Positions 1 through 5,291 of a DNA stretch of 5,291 nucleotides are shown piece by piece. Under the pieces are notes generated by a model. The model was not told the DNA's origin and did not search any database. It saw nothing but the letters and a program-made list of their open reading frames with translations. The stretch covers positions 1 through 5,291 of the forward strand of contig JAITPL010000210.1 of NCBI GenBank assembly GCA_031289445.1. Direction: 5' to 3'. Origin of the DNA: Tannerella sp. (lineage in GTDB: Bacteria > Bacteroidota > Bacteroidia > Bacteroidales > Tannerellaceae). The first letter of the stretch is position 1. Each line of letters opens with the position of its first letter. The translations under genes were made by a program, and so were the position numbers.

Positions 1-104
1 TTTTTCCCTTCATCAGCCTTCACCGGTGAAACATCCTGTGCTTGCAGGGAAACAATACAGGCGCTTATTAACACTAATCCTGTTATTCTCTTTGTATTCT
101 TCAT
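1..104 (-). CDS. 5' fragment of an exported protein (signal peptide only)
   Basis: Only the first 34 codons are inside the window; the gene continues past base 1. The start is the ATG at 104-102. The N-terminus is a clear export signal: Lys/Arg at residues 2, 5 and 6, a hydrophobic core at about 9-20, and a plausible signal peptidase I site after Leu-Gln-Ala (residue 22). Ile-Ser-Ala-Cys at 13-16 could instead serve as a lipobox with Cys16 lipidated, although it lies early in the hydrophobic stretch. No mature domain is visible, so the function cannot be named. It lies 118 bp downstream of the GH16 gene on the same strand, so a second carbohydrate-active enzyme, a binding protein or an efflux outer-membrane component are all possible. 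No convincing promoter or terminator separates the two genes. Confidence 0.75.
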   Translation of the reverse strand, partial: MKNTKRITGLVLISACIVSLQAQDVSPVKADEGK

Positions 105-123
105 GATTGCAAGTTTTAATCGC

Positions 124-157
124 TTTGATTTCTTTATTGCAGTTAAAAATATCTTTG
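124..157 (+). promoter_or_regulatory. Possible plus-strand promoter antisense to the GH16 gene
   Basis: The plus strand has an exact TAnnTTTG -7 box (TATCTTTG, 150-157) and a TTTG -33-like element at 124-127, with 22 bp between them, slightly longer than the usual 19-21. No plus-strand gene follows. A transcript starting near 164 would run into the 3' end of the GH16 gene in antisense. This may be a chance match in AT-rich DNA. Confidence 0.25.
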
Positions 158-222
158 CCTGATACCGTTGAACTTTCGAGTTTCGAGTTTCATGTTGCCT
201 ACGGAGCGCTATCGTCGATATT

Positions 223-1533
223 TTATTTCTTTAATCCGGGAACAGCGTAATTCAAGGGCTTTTCGGCATACACCCTTACGTAATCCACATACATATCCGA
301 GCCTTCGCCATAGCGTTCCAGGTCGGTAGGCCACCCGCTTATTCCTCCGATGGCATAGTTCAGGAGGAAGAAAATCGGTTTCTCGCGCGATTTATCGTTG
401 GTCGGATGACGGAATACTTCGATGTTGTCAAAGTAATAAACCGTTTCCTCCAGCCCGACATGTACAGCGTAAGTGTGGAATGTCTCCGTCCAATTGGATT
501 TGCCGCCGAGCTGAGTCATAGGCACGGTGGTGTCGTAATCTTTTTTCCGGCTGCCGTCCGTATTCTTTTGCTCCCAAAAATGACTGACAATGCAGTATCG
601 CCCGTCCAGATTGGCATTGCCCTTGCCCATTCCGCCGTAAGCCTCGATGATGTCAAGCTCGTCGCCGGGAGTTCCGTCAAAAGCGTTCAATGTCCAAAAG
701 GCAGGCCAGGTGCCGGGAGCCGACTGCGCCGTGAATCTACATTCCAGATAGCAGGGCGCTTGTGTCCAAAACCCTTCGCCATCCATGTTGACCGAAGCGA
801 TTAATCCCGAACTGCCCTTGGTACCGGGCGCTTTGCGGGCTTTGATTTTGAGATAGTTATCGACCTGCTCGAAAGGGTTGTGAGGGCCGGTTACATCTGC
901 AAACTGCCACCCGCTGAAGTCGCCGTAGAGCGGTTTATGAGCGCTGTAGCGGGCATTTCGTCCGTCGTTGGAGATGGATAGCGGGCCGTCGAAGTCGTCC
1001 GCAAAAACCAACTGCAATCCTTCGGCTGCCGGAGGAGCGTCCGCCGGTATGCCTTGATTCCACGCTATCCCTCCCCGATTGTAGAGTTGCAATTCGAAAA
1101 GGTCTTTTTCACCGTTTTTATTACCGGCAAAAATCCTGATATTGACAGGCCCGGCAGGAAACTCGTCGGCAGGAAACGTGAAAGTTCCGACGCCGTCTTG
1201 TCCCAACCGTATTCCTGAGGGAGTAAGGTCAACCCTGTGTCCCCAGGGATTAGGGTCTGAGGCTGTCGGTTGTTGCCAGCAATAGGCTTTGGCCTGCGTC
1301 ATTCCCTGCGCCTTGAATTTTACCTCAACGCTGCCCTTCACGTCTGTACGGCAAACCGGCTCGATGATTCGTATGGATTGTATCCAGTCGGTAACGGCAT
1401 CGTTTTGTCCGCGATTGAAGTCGCTGTACTGATATTCCGGCTCGTTTTGTTGAGCCGTCGCGGTGTACGCCGACAGTATGCTTTGCAAAAACAGAAAGCA
1501 AAATACGCTTGTTCGTTGTTTCTCGAATTTCAT
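223..1533 (-). CDS. Secreted family 16 glycoside hydrolase (laminarinase-like)
   Basis: A 436-residue enzyme predicted to hydrolyse internal beta-glycosidic bonds of a polysaccharide by the retaining mechanism. A signal peptide covers about residues 1-27, with cleavage after Ala-Thr-Ala. Residues 45-160 form an extra beta-rich domain, and the catalytic GH16 jelly roll spans about 172-424. The active-site motif ExDxxE is intact in DELDIIEAYG: Glu292 is the expected nucleophile, Asp294 the assisting residue and Glu297 the acid/base. Other family hallmarks are WPAFW (276-280), YYFDN (366-370), NYAIGG (392-397) and the closing strand MYVDYVRVY (414-422). The ExDxxE form is shared by beta-1,3-glucanases, agarases and porphyranases, so laminarin is the default guess and not proven. 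The start ATG follows the signal-peptide pattern and the gene begins 55 bp after the adaptor gene. No damage is seen. Confidence 0.93.
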   Translation of the reverse strand: MKFEKQRTSVFCFLFLQSILSAYTATAQQNEPEYQYSDFNRGQNDAVTDWIQSIRIIEPVCRTDVKGSVEVKFKAQGMTQAKAYCWQQPTASDPNPWGHRVDLTPSGIRLGQDGVGTFTFPADEFPAGPVNIRIFAGNKNGEKDLFELQLYNRGGIAWNQGIPADAPPAAEGLQLVFADDFDGPLSISNDGRNARYSAHKPLYGDFSGWQFADVTGPHNPFEQVDNYLKIKARKAPGTKGSSGLIASVNMDGEGFWTQAPCYLECRFTAQSAPGTWPAFWTLNAFDGTPGDELDIIEAYGGMGKGNANLDGRYCIVSHFWEQKNTDGSRKKDYDTTVPMTQLGGKSNWTETFHTYAVHVGLEETVYYFDNIEVFRHPTNDKSREKPIFFLLNYAIGGISGWPTDLERYGEGSDMYVDYVRVYAEKPLNYAVPGLKK

Positions 1534-1559
1534 ACGTGTATTTAAAGCTGCGGTTGACG

Positions 1560-1580
1560 AAAAAAACGGTCGCGACAGTT
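1560..1580 (-). terminator. Weak terminator-like palindrome between adaptor and GH16 genes
   Basis: An imperfect inverted repeat centred on GTCGCGAC (1569-1576), with AAC/GTT outer arms and one mismatch, is followed on the minus strand by a run of seven T (1560-1566). It lies 9 bp past the adaptor stop codon, where an intrinsic terminator would be expected. The stem is short and the symmetric core leaves a tight loop, so it would be weak; it could equally be a protein-binding palindrome. Confidence 0.3.
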
Positions 1581-1588
1581 AATAAATC

Positions 1589-2638
1589 TTATATTTTCGG
1601 GGTCTGTGTCAGGAGTTTTACCTGCTCGCCTTCCTGCAGGGAATGTACGCCGGCCGAAACTACGATTTCGCCTGCCTTCAGACCTTCGGAAACAACTATC
1701 GTACCGTTGGTAAATAACTCGTAGGGTTTTATCGCACGAGCCGAAACAGTCCGGCTTGCAGGATTATATACCCATACCGACGAAGTAGAATTGCTTTCAA
1801 ACAGGGCTGAATAAGGGATTAATACCTGCTCCGACGACTCCGTTTTGTAGCTTATACCGACCATTGTAACCATGCCGGGCGAAGGCATTGCCTGCTCGCC
1901 GGAGCGAAATTTGAGCCTGAGGGTGTAGAGCTGGTTCATGTTCGCCTTTTGCGCAATTCCGAGCAAATCAAGCGTAAACACCTTGTCGGGATAAATATCG
2001 ACCGTGCAGGTGAATGTTTCAAACCTGTCGCGCTTGATAAATTCAGCCGACGGAATATTGATTTCAACTTCGGGACAGCCGGCGTCGATCATCGACAGTA
2101 TCGGCATTCCCGCGCCTACAGTCTCGCCGGCGCCAAAAAACCGCTTCTGGACGTAGCCGTCGAAAGGAGCAAGCAGTTTGGTATCGGCAAGAGCGTTCTG
2201 ATGCGCTTCATACTTGGCCGTGATTTGTTTCAGCCCGTAAACTGCCTTGTCGTAGTTGTTTGGCGTAACGCTGCCCGACTTGTGAAGTTCGATTATTCGC
2301 TCGGCTTCCGCCTTGATTTGCAGGTATTCGGCTTCGGTAGCCGAGAGTTGCACCTTATAATCGCGTGCGTCGATTTCGGCGAGCGTCTGTCCCTTGCGAA
2401 CAAAAGCGCCCTCGCCGACGTGCACCGCCGCGACCGGTCCGGCAACCTTGAACGATAGGTTCACATCAGCCGCCGCCTTGATTTTACCCGGAAAAGACGA
2501 GACCGGACTTTCGCCGTAAACATGCACCGTATCAGTCTTTACCGTTCGAACAATCTCTTTCGTCGCCTGCTTGTGCGTGCAGGAAAAAGCAAGTACGGCA
2601 AACGAAAGCATCCCCAAAAAATATCTTACTGTTCTCAT
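1589..2638 (-). CDS. Efflux RND transporter periplasmic adaptor (membrane fusion lipoprotein)
   Basis: A 349-residue membrane fusion protein, the periplasmic bridge between an inner-membrane pump and an outer-membrane channel. The N-terminus is a lipoprotein signal with a lipobox ending in Cys20 (LAFSC), anchoring the mature protein in a membrane. The order is typical of the family: a first half-lipoyl segment at about 55-90 (with VGEGAFVRKGQ), a helical hairpin at about 95-150, a second lipoyl half with LLAPFDGYV (155-163), a beta-barrel at about 188-265 and a membrane-proximal domain at about 270-345 (with VLIPYSALF). The usual next gene, an RND permease, is absent: a GH16 gene follows after 55 bp. 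The pump partner must be elsewhere or lost. It lies 98 bp downstream of the regulator gene and may be controlled by it. The drug or substrate exported cannot be inferred. Confidence 0.92.
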   Translation of the reverse strand: MRTVRYFLGMLSFAVLAFSCTHKQATKEIVRTVKTDTVHVYGESPVSSFPGKIKAAADVNLSFKVAGPVAAVHVGEGAFVRKGQTLAEIDARDYKVQLSATEAEYLQIKAEAERIIELHKSGSVTPNNYDKAVYGLKQITAKYEAHQNALADTKLLAPFDGYVQKRFFGAGETVGAGMPILSMIDAGCPEVEINIPSAEFIKRDRFETFTCTVDIYPDKVFTLDLLGIAQKANMNQLYTLRLKFRSGEQAMPSPGMVTMVGISYKTESSEQVLIPYSALFESNSTSSVWVYNPASRTVSARAIKPYELFTNGTIVVSEGLKAGEIVVSAGVHSLQEGEQVKLLTQTPKI

Positions 2639-2691
2639 ACTTATTAATGTTTATGCCCCTTGCGAGGCGGTTTGTACTTTGTTTCAAGATG

Positions 2692-2699
2692 CAAATATA
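2692..2699 (-). promoter_or_regulatory. Candidate -7 promoter box for the adaptor gene
   Basis: On the minus strand TATATTTG matches the Bacteroidota -7 consensus TAnnTTTG, 53 bp before the adaptor ATG. The expected -33 position (19-21 bp upstream) carries no TTTG; the nearest TTG is 27 bp away. The -7 box is therefore supported by itself only. If real, the adaptor gene can be transcribed separately from the regulator pair upstream. Confidence 0.35.
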
Positions 2700-2738
2700 A
2701 GCATTTTTATAAATATAGAGAGCGATGCAAGTTTTTTT

Positions 2739-3020
2739 TCATTTCAAATAATCTTTCAACGCCTGCACGTACTCGTTGAATGCATCCACGCCGGCGGTCG
2801 TAATACGGCAGATGGTACGCGGAATTTTCCCGCGATATGTTTTTTCTACCGTGATATAACCTGCTTCGTTCAGCTTGTCGATTTGCACGCTCAAATTGCC
2901 GGAAGTGGCGGCGGTTTGTTCCTTCAAGTAGGAAAAATCCGCCTCTTCCACGCTGATAAGCAGCGATACGACCGCCAAGCGCAGTTGCGAATGAAGTAGA
3001 GGATTGAGTTCCTTAAACAT
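2739..3020 (-). CDS. Winged-helix transcriptional regulator (HTH_34 / MarR-like)
   Basis: A 93-residue single-domain DNA-binding protein. Residues about 27-70 match the winged-helix layout of Pfam family HTH_34: FSYLKEQT, then TSGNLSVQIDKLNEAGYI as the recognition helix and following turn, then a wing containing a Lys-Ile-Pro-Arg-Thr segment (residues 65-69). It ends in a helix (about 75-92) of the kind that usually mediates dimerisation. No ligand-binding or metal-binding domain is attached. The ATG at 3020 overlaps the stop of the upstream membrane-protein gene by 8 bp, which implies translational coupling and a shared job. Proteins of this type in Bacteroidota commonly sit beside a small integral membrane protein. 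Likely targets are its own operon and the adaptor gene downstream, but this is inference from position. Confidence 0.9.
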   Translation of the reverse strand: MFKELNPLLHSQLRLAVVSLLISVEEADFSYLKEQTAATSGNLSVQIDKLNEAGYITVEKTYRGKIPRTICRITTAGVDAFNEYVQALKDYLK

Positions 3021-3660
3021 GGCTGTCGGCTTTTTTGTTCAACATCGTTCCGGGTATCACAAATCCGAGTATCATGCTTACGGCAAGCACAAGAAACTGA
3101 TAACGGCTCGGCAACTCCTCTATAATAGCCGGTGCAGCACATATTACAGCGCCGACAAACATACAGAATGCGCCGTACTTAAAGGGTTTGAAACGAGATA
3201 CTTGAGCTGTAACATAGTTCCCGAATCCTGTTAATACCAACACGACCGGCGGAATAAAAAAACACAGCCACCACGTATTCTCATACAAGCAGAGCGAAAA
3301 AATCACACCCAAAACGACCATATAAGATATGGTAAATCCATGCCAAATTGATTTGATAATGCTGTCGAGGTGTGTTTTTACGATAGCTTCCTTGTTTCGT
3401 TTCCACTCAAGCCGAAAACTTATCGCCGCGAAAGGCAGCATCAGCCACCACACATGAAAAGCCCATGCGCCGTCGAAAAAAGCTCCCCCTGCTCCGGCAG
3501 GAAAAAACAGGAGGATGAAATTAAGCATCGCTGTGAATGCTACCGCATAGCCCCAATAAATCATACTGTTGCCACTACCTTTGCGAATGTTGTTTTGCAC
3601 TCGGTCAATCATCTCGTTAATTACCGCAATGCTCTCTTGTTCTGAAAGTTTTGATTCCAT
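3013..3660 (-). CDS. Six-helix membrane protein of unknown function, partner of winged-helix regulator
   Basis: A 215-residue integral inner-membrane protein. The first 30 residues are soluble and helical, with a SEQESIAVINEMIDR segment and a Lys-Gly-Ser-Gly-Asn turn just before the first helix. About six membrane segments follow, near 34-54, 66-82, 106-125, 129-148, 160-178 and 187-205. A basic stretch (EWKRNKEAIVK, 85-95) lies between the second and third. I recognise this as a conserved Bacteroidota type usually found next to a small winged-helix regulator, but no enzymatic or transport motif is visible and no function should be assigned. The start codon lies about 58 bp downstream of the -7 box. 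Its 3' end overlaps the regulator gene by 8 bp, so the two are surely co-expressed. A role in sensing membrane state or in holding the regulator at the membrane is possible but speculative. Confidence 0.85.
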   Translation of the reverse strand: MESKLSEQESIAVINEMIDRVQNNIRKGSGNSMIYWGYAVAFTAMLNFILLFFPAGAGGAFFDGAWAFHVWWLMLPFAAISFRLEWKRNKEAIVKTHLDSIIKSIWHGFTISYMVVLGVIFSLCLYENTWWLCFFIPPVVLVLTGFGNYVTAQVSRFKPFKYGAFCMFVGAVICAAPAIIEELPSRYQFLVLAVSMILGFVIPGTMLNKKADSHV

Positions 3661-3717
3661 TGTTTAAAAGTTTTTAGTTAGTAATAAATTTTAAGCGCTT
3701 ACACCGTAAATGCGCTG

Positions 3718-3749
3718 CAAAGACAAAGAAGTTTATTTTATAAACCAAA
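3718..3749 (-). promoter_or_regulatory. Bacteroidota-type promoter of the membrane protein-regulator operon
   Basis: On the minus strand a TTTG -33 element (3746-3749) is followed after 20 bp by TGTCTTTG (3718-3725), seven of eight matches in effect to TAnnTTTG, the Bacteroidota -7 box. Spacing is ideal. Transcription would start near 3711, giving a leader of about 50 bases before the ATG at 3660. Confidence 0.6.
3731..3745. promoter_or_regulatory. Palindrome in promoter spacer, candidate operator
   Basis: A perfect 6-bp inverted repeat, GTTTAT-TTT-ATAAAC, lies wholly between the -33 and -7 elements. A protein bound there would block the promoter. The obvious candidate is the winged-helix regulator encoded by the same operon. 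The arms are AT-rich, so chance is not excluded. Confidence 0.35.
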
Positions 3750-3780
3750 TAATTTGCAAGAATTTAGTGTTAATAATATT

Positions 3781-3813
3781 CAAAACGATAATTTTTAAGT
3801 GTTTATCTTTTCG
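3781..3813 (-). ncRNA. Second stem-loop downstream of the IS110 transposase remnant
   Basis: In a minus-strand transcript CGAAAAGAUAA (3813-3803) pairs with UUAUCGUUUUG (3791-3781), giving an 11-position stem with one G-U wobble and one A-G mismatch around an 11-base loop. It is AT-rich and weaker than the stem-loop at 3849-3880. It may be the second part of a guide RNA, a weak terminator or a chance repeat. Confidence 0.3.
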
Positions 3814-3848
3814 CTCCCTAAAAGTTGCATTTACTAATTAAACTTGCG

Positions 3849-3880
3849 AAGGGCAGACATTCGGATCTGTGTCCACCCTT
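3849..3880 (-). ncRNA. Stem-loop, candidate IS110 guide RNA (bridge RNA/seekRNA) remnant
   Basis: In a minus-strand transcript AAGGGUGGACA (3880-3870) pairs along its full length with UGUCUGCCCUU (3859-3849), an 11-bp stem with two wobble pairs (one U-G, one G-U) and a 10-base loop, CAGAUCCGAA. In a plus-strand transcript the same two positions would be C-A and A-C mismatches, so the structure favours minus-strand RNA, the direction of the transposase. It begins 22 bases after the transposase stop codon, and no T run follows, so it does not look like an intrinsic terminator. IS1111-type members of the IS110 family carry their guide RNA downstream of the transposase. Assignment to such an RNA is inference from position and structure, not from recognised sequence. 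Confidence 0.45.
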
Positions 3881-3901
3881 TCCAGCTACCAATGGCGTAC
3901 T

Positions 3902-5242
3902 TCATCTATCGCATTTATATTCAACGAGATTGCAATTGTATTTTGCTGCTAATTTATGGAGGGTTTTCAGTTCTCTTTTTATAAACTGTTCCTGATATTT
4001 GGCTGCTCCCGCTTCCAAATATTCTATTCCACATGTATGAGCATTTTAGACAGCTATTGCTGTTTTTCTTGCGCCGGCTTTAATGGCAACAGGAGCGCCT
4101 TTCCTTCCTTTCATACGGCGAATAAACGCACCTATAGCATTGTGCTTGACGGTAGAATGGGTTTGTGCCGACTGTCGAAATATATCTCTCCCGCCTGATT
4201 GCCTTTGGGTGATTTAACACTCCGTTTCTTTTTTCCGCTCTGTTTGTTCCCGGTACTTAATCCCAACCGGCTGACAAAATGCTTTACCGCGGGAAAACGG
4301 CTCATATCCGAACCGGTTTCTCCCGGCAGGCGAAGCATCGTACTGTCGTTTATTCCTGCAATACTGCATGGATTTACTCCTTCGTACTGCCCGGCTTGCC
4401 GTGTAAATCTTTTATCTGCGGATTACGGTGGCGGGCCGGACAGGCCGGACTGTTTTCTACGGCTATATCCTGTTTGGCTTTTCCCGTTTCTTCCAATAAC
4501 TCCTCAATTTGCTTCTCAACACTCCGTATGGATTGCCGGCGGTCTTCCCACAAACGGAGGTTTTCTTTTAGCAATAGCAGATAGCGCTCACTGTAATTGC
4601 CATGCAATGCCCTATTCTTCTCTCGGGCTTTCTTTTTTCCGTATGCTTGCATGGCACGGCAGCAGCAGCTTATCTGCATCGCGTTCGCCCGAAAGAATGG
4701 CTCTGATGACTTTCAATCCGCTTTCTCCCTCTATTTGAGAGATCACATTTCCTGGCTTTATGTTCATCTGTCCCAAATACTTCTGCATCCTGTTTACATA
4801 AGTGCCGCCCATTTCTATCGGGGCGCCGCGCCCCCCGAGCAACATCCACAGTTCCTTGAGCAGGCCTTCGGCCACTATACTTTCTCGAAGGATACCTGCG
4901 GCATAAAGTTTTTGTATCCACCGGCTGTCCTTCACTTCCGTTTTCCTCCTTTTTACCGGCTGTACTTCCCGAGGATGAACCGGACACTCTTTCAGCCCGT
5001 GATGTTCAAGCATGTCATACAAGATCGTCCGGTACACGAGTCGCTTCCATTGCCACCGGCTTGATACCGTTCCCTTTCAAATATTCGCAGTACTTACGGC
5101 TGTCTTCCGCAAAGGTCTTGAAACTGACAACCTGTTCCCCATCAACGGATACGAAAATATCCCGCTAACCGGTGTCTGTTCCTGCACCGTGAAAACTGAC
5201 CGCTTCAAATTCAATTAATTCTTTTTTCTGTTCTTTTGACAT
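3902..5242 (-). pseudogene. IS110-family transposase, broken by four frameshifts and two stops
   Basis: Pieces in different minus-strand frames join into one IS110-type transposase of about 446 codons, from the ATG at 5242 to the TGA at 3904-3902. The N-terminal RuvC-like DEDD domain includes GTDTG, then RDIFVSVDGEQ, then MEATR followed by YRTILYDMLEHHGL and RRKTEVKDSRWIQKLYAAGIL. The middle has VNRMQKYLGQMNI and SGLKVIRAILSGERD. The C-terminal Transposase_20 part has ETGSDMSRFPAVKHFVSRLG, KQSGKKKRSVKSPKGNQAG and HNAIGAFIRRMKGRKGAP. Lesions, in gene order: a TAG stop (5167-5165); a frameshift near 5037-5034, as if one GT of a GTGT repeat were lost; an extra A in the A run at 4638-4633; a one-base loss near 4393-4386; an extra TA near 4185-4180; a TAA stop (4048-4046). 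The usual KTDV Asp is Glu here and EATG reads EATR, so even repaired it would probably be inactive. Confidence 0.92.
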
Positions 5243-5291
5243 AATTCTATTTGTTTTAAATTAATATCCACGGCTCAAAGGAATAAAAGGT

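Larger units (their letters stand above)
3781..5291 (-). mobile_element. Decayed IS110-family insertion sequence, ends not resolved
   Basis: This region contains a full-length but broken IS110-type transposase gene and flanking noncoding DNA. IS110-family elements usually lack typical terminal inverted repeats and do not make target duplications, so the ends cannot be placed by eye. The left coordinate is set to include the two stem-loops past the transposase stop. The right side may run beyond the window, since only 49 bases precede the transposase ATG. The element lies just upstream of the regulator operon promoter (3718-3749), so the insertion left that promoter in place or formed its upstream border. 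Confidence 0.6.

Noticed and set aside
174..187. Tandem repeat of TTTCGAG, two copies
   Set aside because: Two copies of 7 bases are too few to imply function.
210..220. Palindrome TATCGTCGATA right after the GH16 stop codon
   Set aside because: It leaves only a 1-base loop and no T run on the minus strand, so it cannot form a terminator hairpin. Operator use is unsupported.
406..804. 132-codon plus-strand open frame
   Set aside because: It is antisense to the catalytic domain of the GH16 gene with no recognisable motif. The possible promoter at 124-157 is too weak to rescue it.
1949..2458. 169-codon plus-strand open frame
   Set aside because: It lies entirely antisense to the adaptor gene, has no recognisable motif and no promoter, so it is a shadow of that gene.
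4199..4738. 179-codon plus-strand open frame across the IS remnant, with others at 4279-4584 and 4597-5064
   Set aside because: They are antisense to the reconstructed transposase, which has clear family motifs. Their translations are Cys/Phe/Ser-rich with no domain and look like opposite-strand shadows.
4810..4845. Poorly matching stretch in the transposase (LGGRGAPIEM), suspected further frameshift pair
   Set aside because: The flanking matches are in the same frame and the segment length fits the family, so substitutions explain it without extra indels.
5243..5291. Search for inverted repeats matching the transposase 5' flank to its 3' flank (AATTTAAAAC against AATTAAAC)
   Set aside because: The similarity is short, gapped and AT-only, and the right end of the element may be outside the window, so no IS terminus is called.

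Overview
The window looks like Bacteroidota DNA, most likely Bacteroidales. The reasons are the absence of Shine-Dalgarno sequences before the starts, -7 boxes of the TAnnTTTG type, a Bacteroidota-style winged-helix regulator paired with a small membrane protein, and the type of secreted GH16 enzyme. The genus cannot be read from this much sequence. Every supported gene lies on the minus strand, so transcription runs from right to left.

Right third (about 3780-5291): a decayed IS110-family insertion sequence. Its transposase gene can be followed from an ATG at 5242 to a TGA at 3902. It is broken by four frameshifts and two in-frame stops, and one presumed catalytic Asp is replaced by Glu. The noncoding stretch just past its 3' end (3781-3901) holds two stem-loops. 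The first has an 11-bp stem that is fully paired only in a minus-strand transcript, because it uses G-U wobbles. It sits where some IS110-family elements encode their guide RNA (bridge RNA or seekRNA), which makes it the most interesting signal here. Whether it really belongs to the element is inference.

Middle (1589-3749): a good Bacteroidota promoter (3718-3749), with a small palindrome filling its spacer, drives a two-gene unit. This is a 215-residue membrane protein of unknown function overlapping by 8 bp a 93-residue winged-helix regulator. After 98 bp comes a lipoprotein of the RND/HlyD-type periplasmic adaptor family, perhaps with its own promoter. No RND permease follows it, which is unusual.

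Left (1-1533): a secreted GH16 glycoside hydrolase with an intact ExDxxE catalytic motif and an extra N-terminal domain. It is followed after 118 bp by the first 34 codons of another exported protein that runs off the window. These two may form part of a polysaccharide-degradation unit, but no SusC/SusD pair is visible.

The adaptor, regulator, membrane protein and GH16 genes all read through without damage. The mutations in the IS remnant therefore look like real decay rather than poor sequence quality. No rRNA, tRNA or CRISPR array was seen. Apart from the IS remnant there is no gene-free stretch longer than 300 bases.
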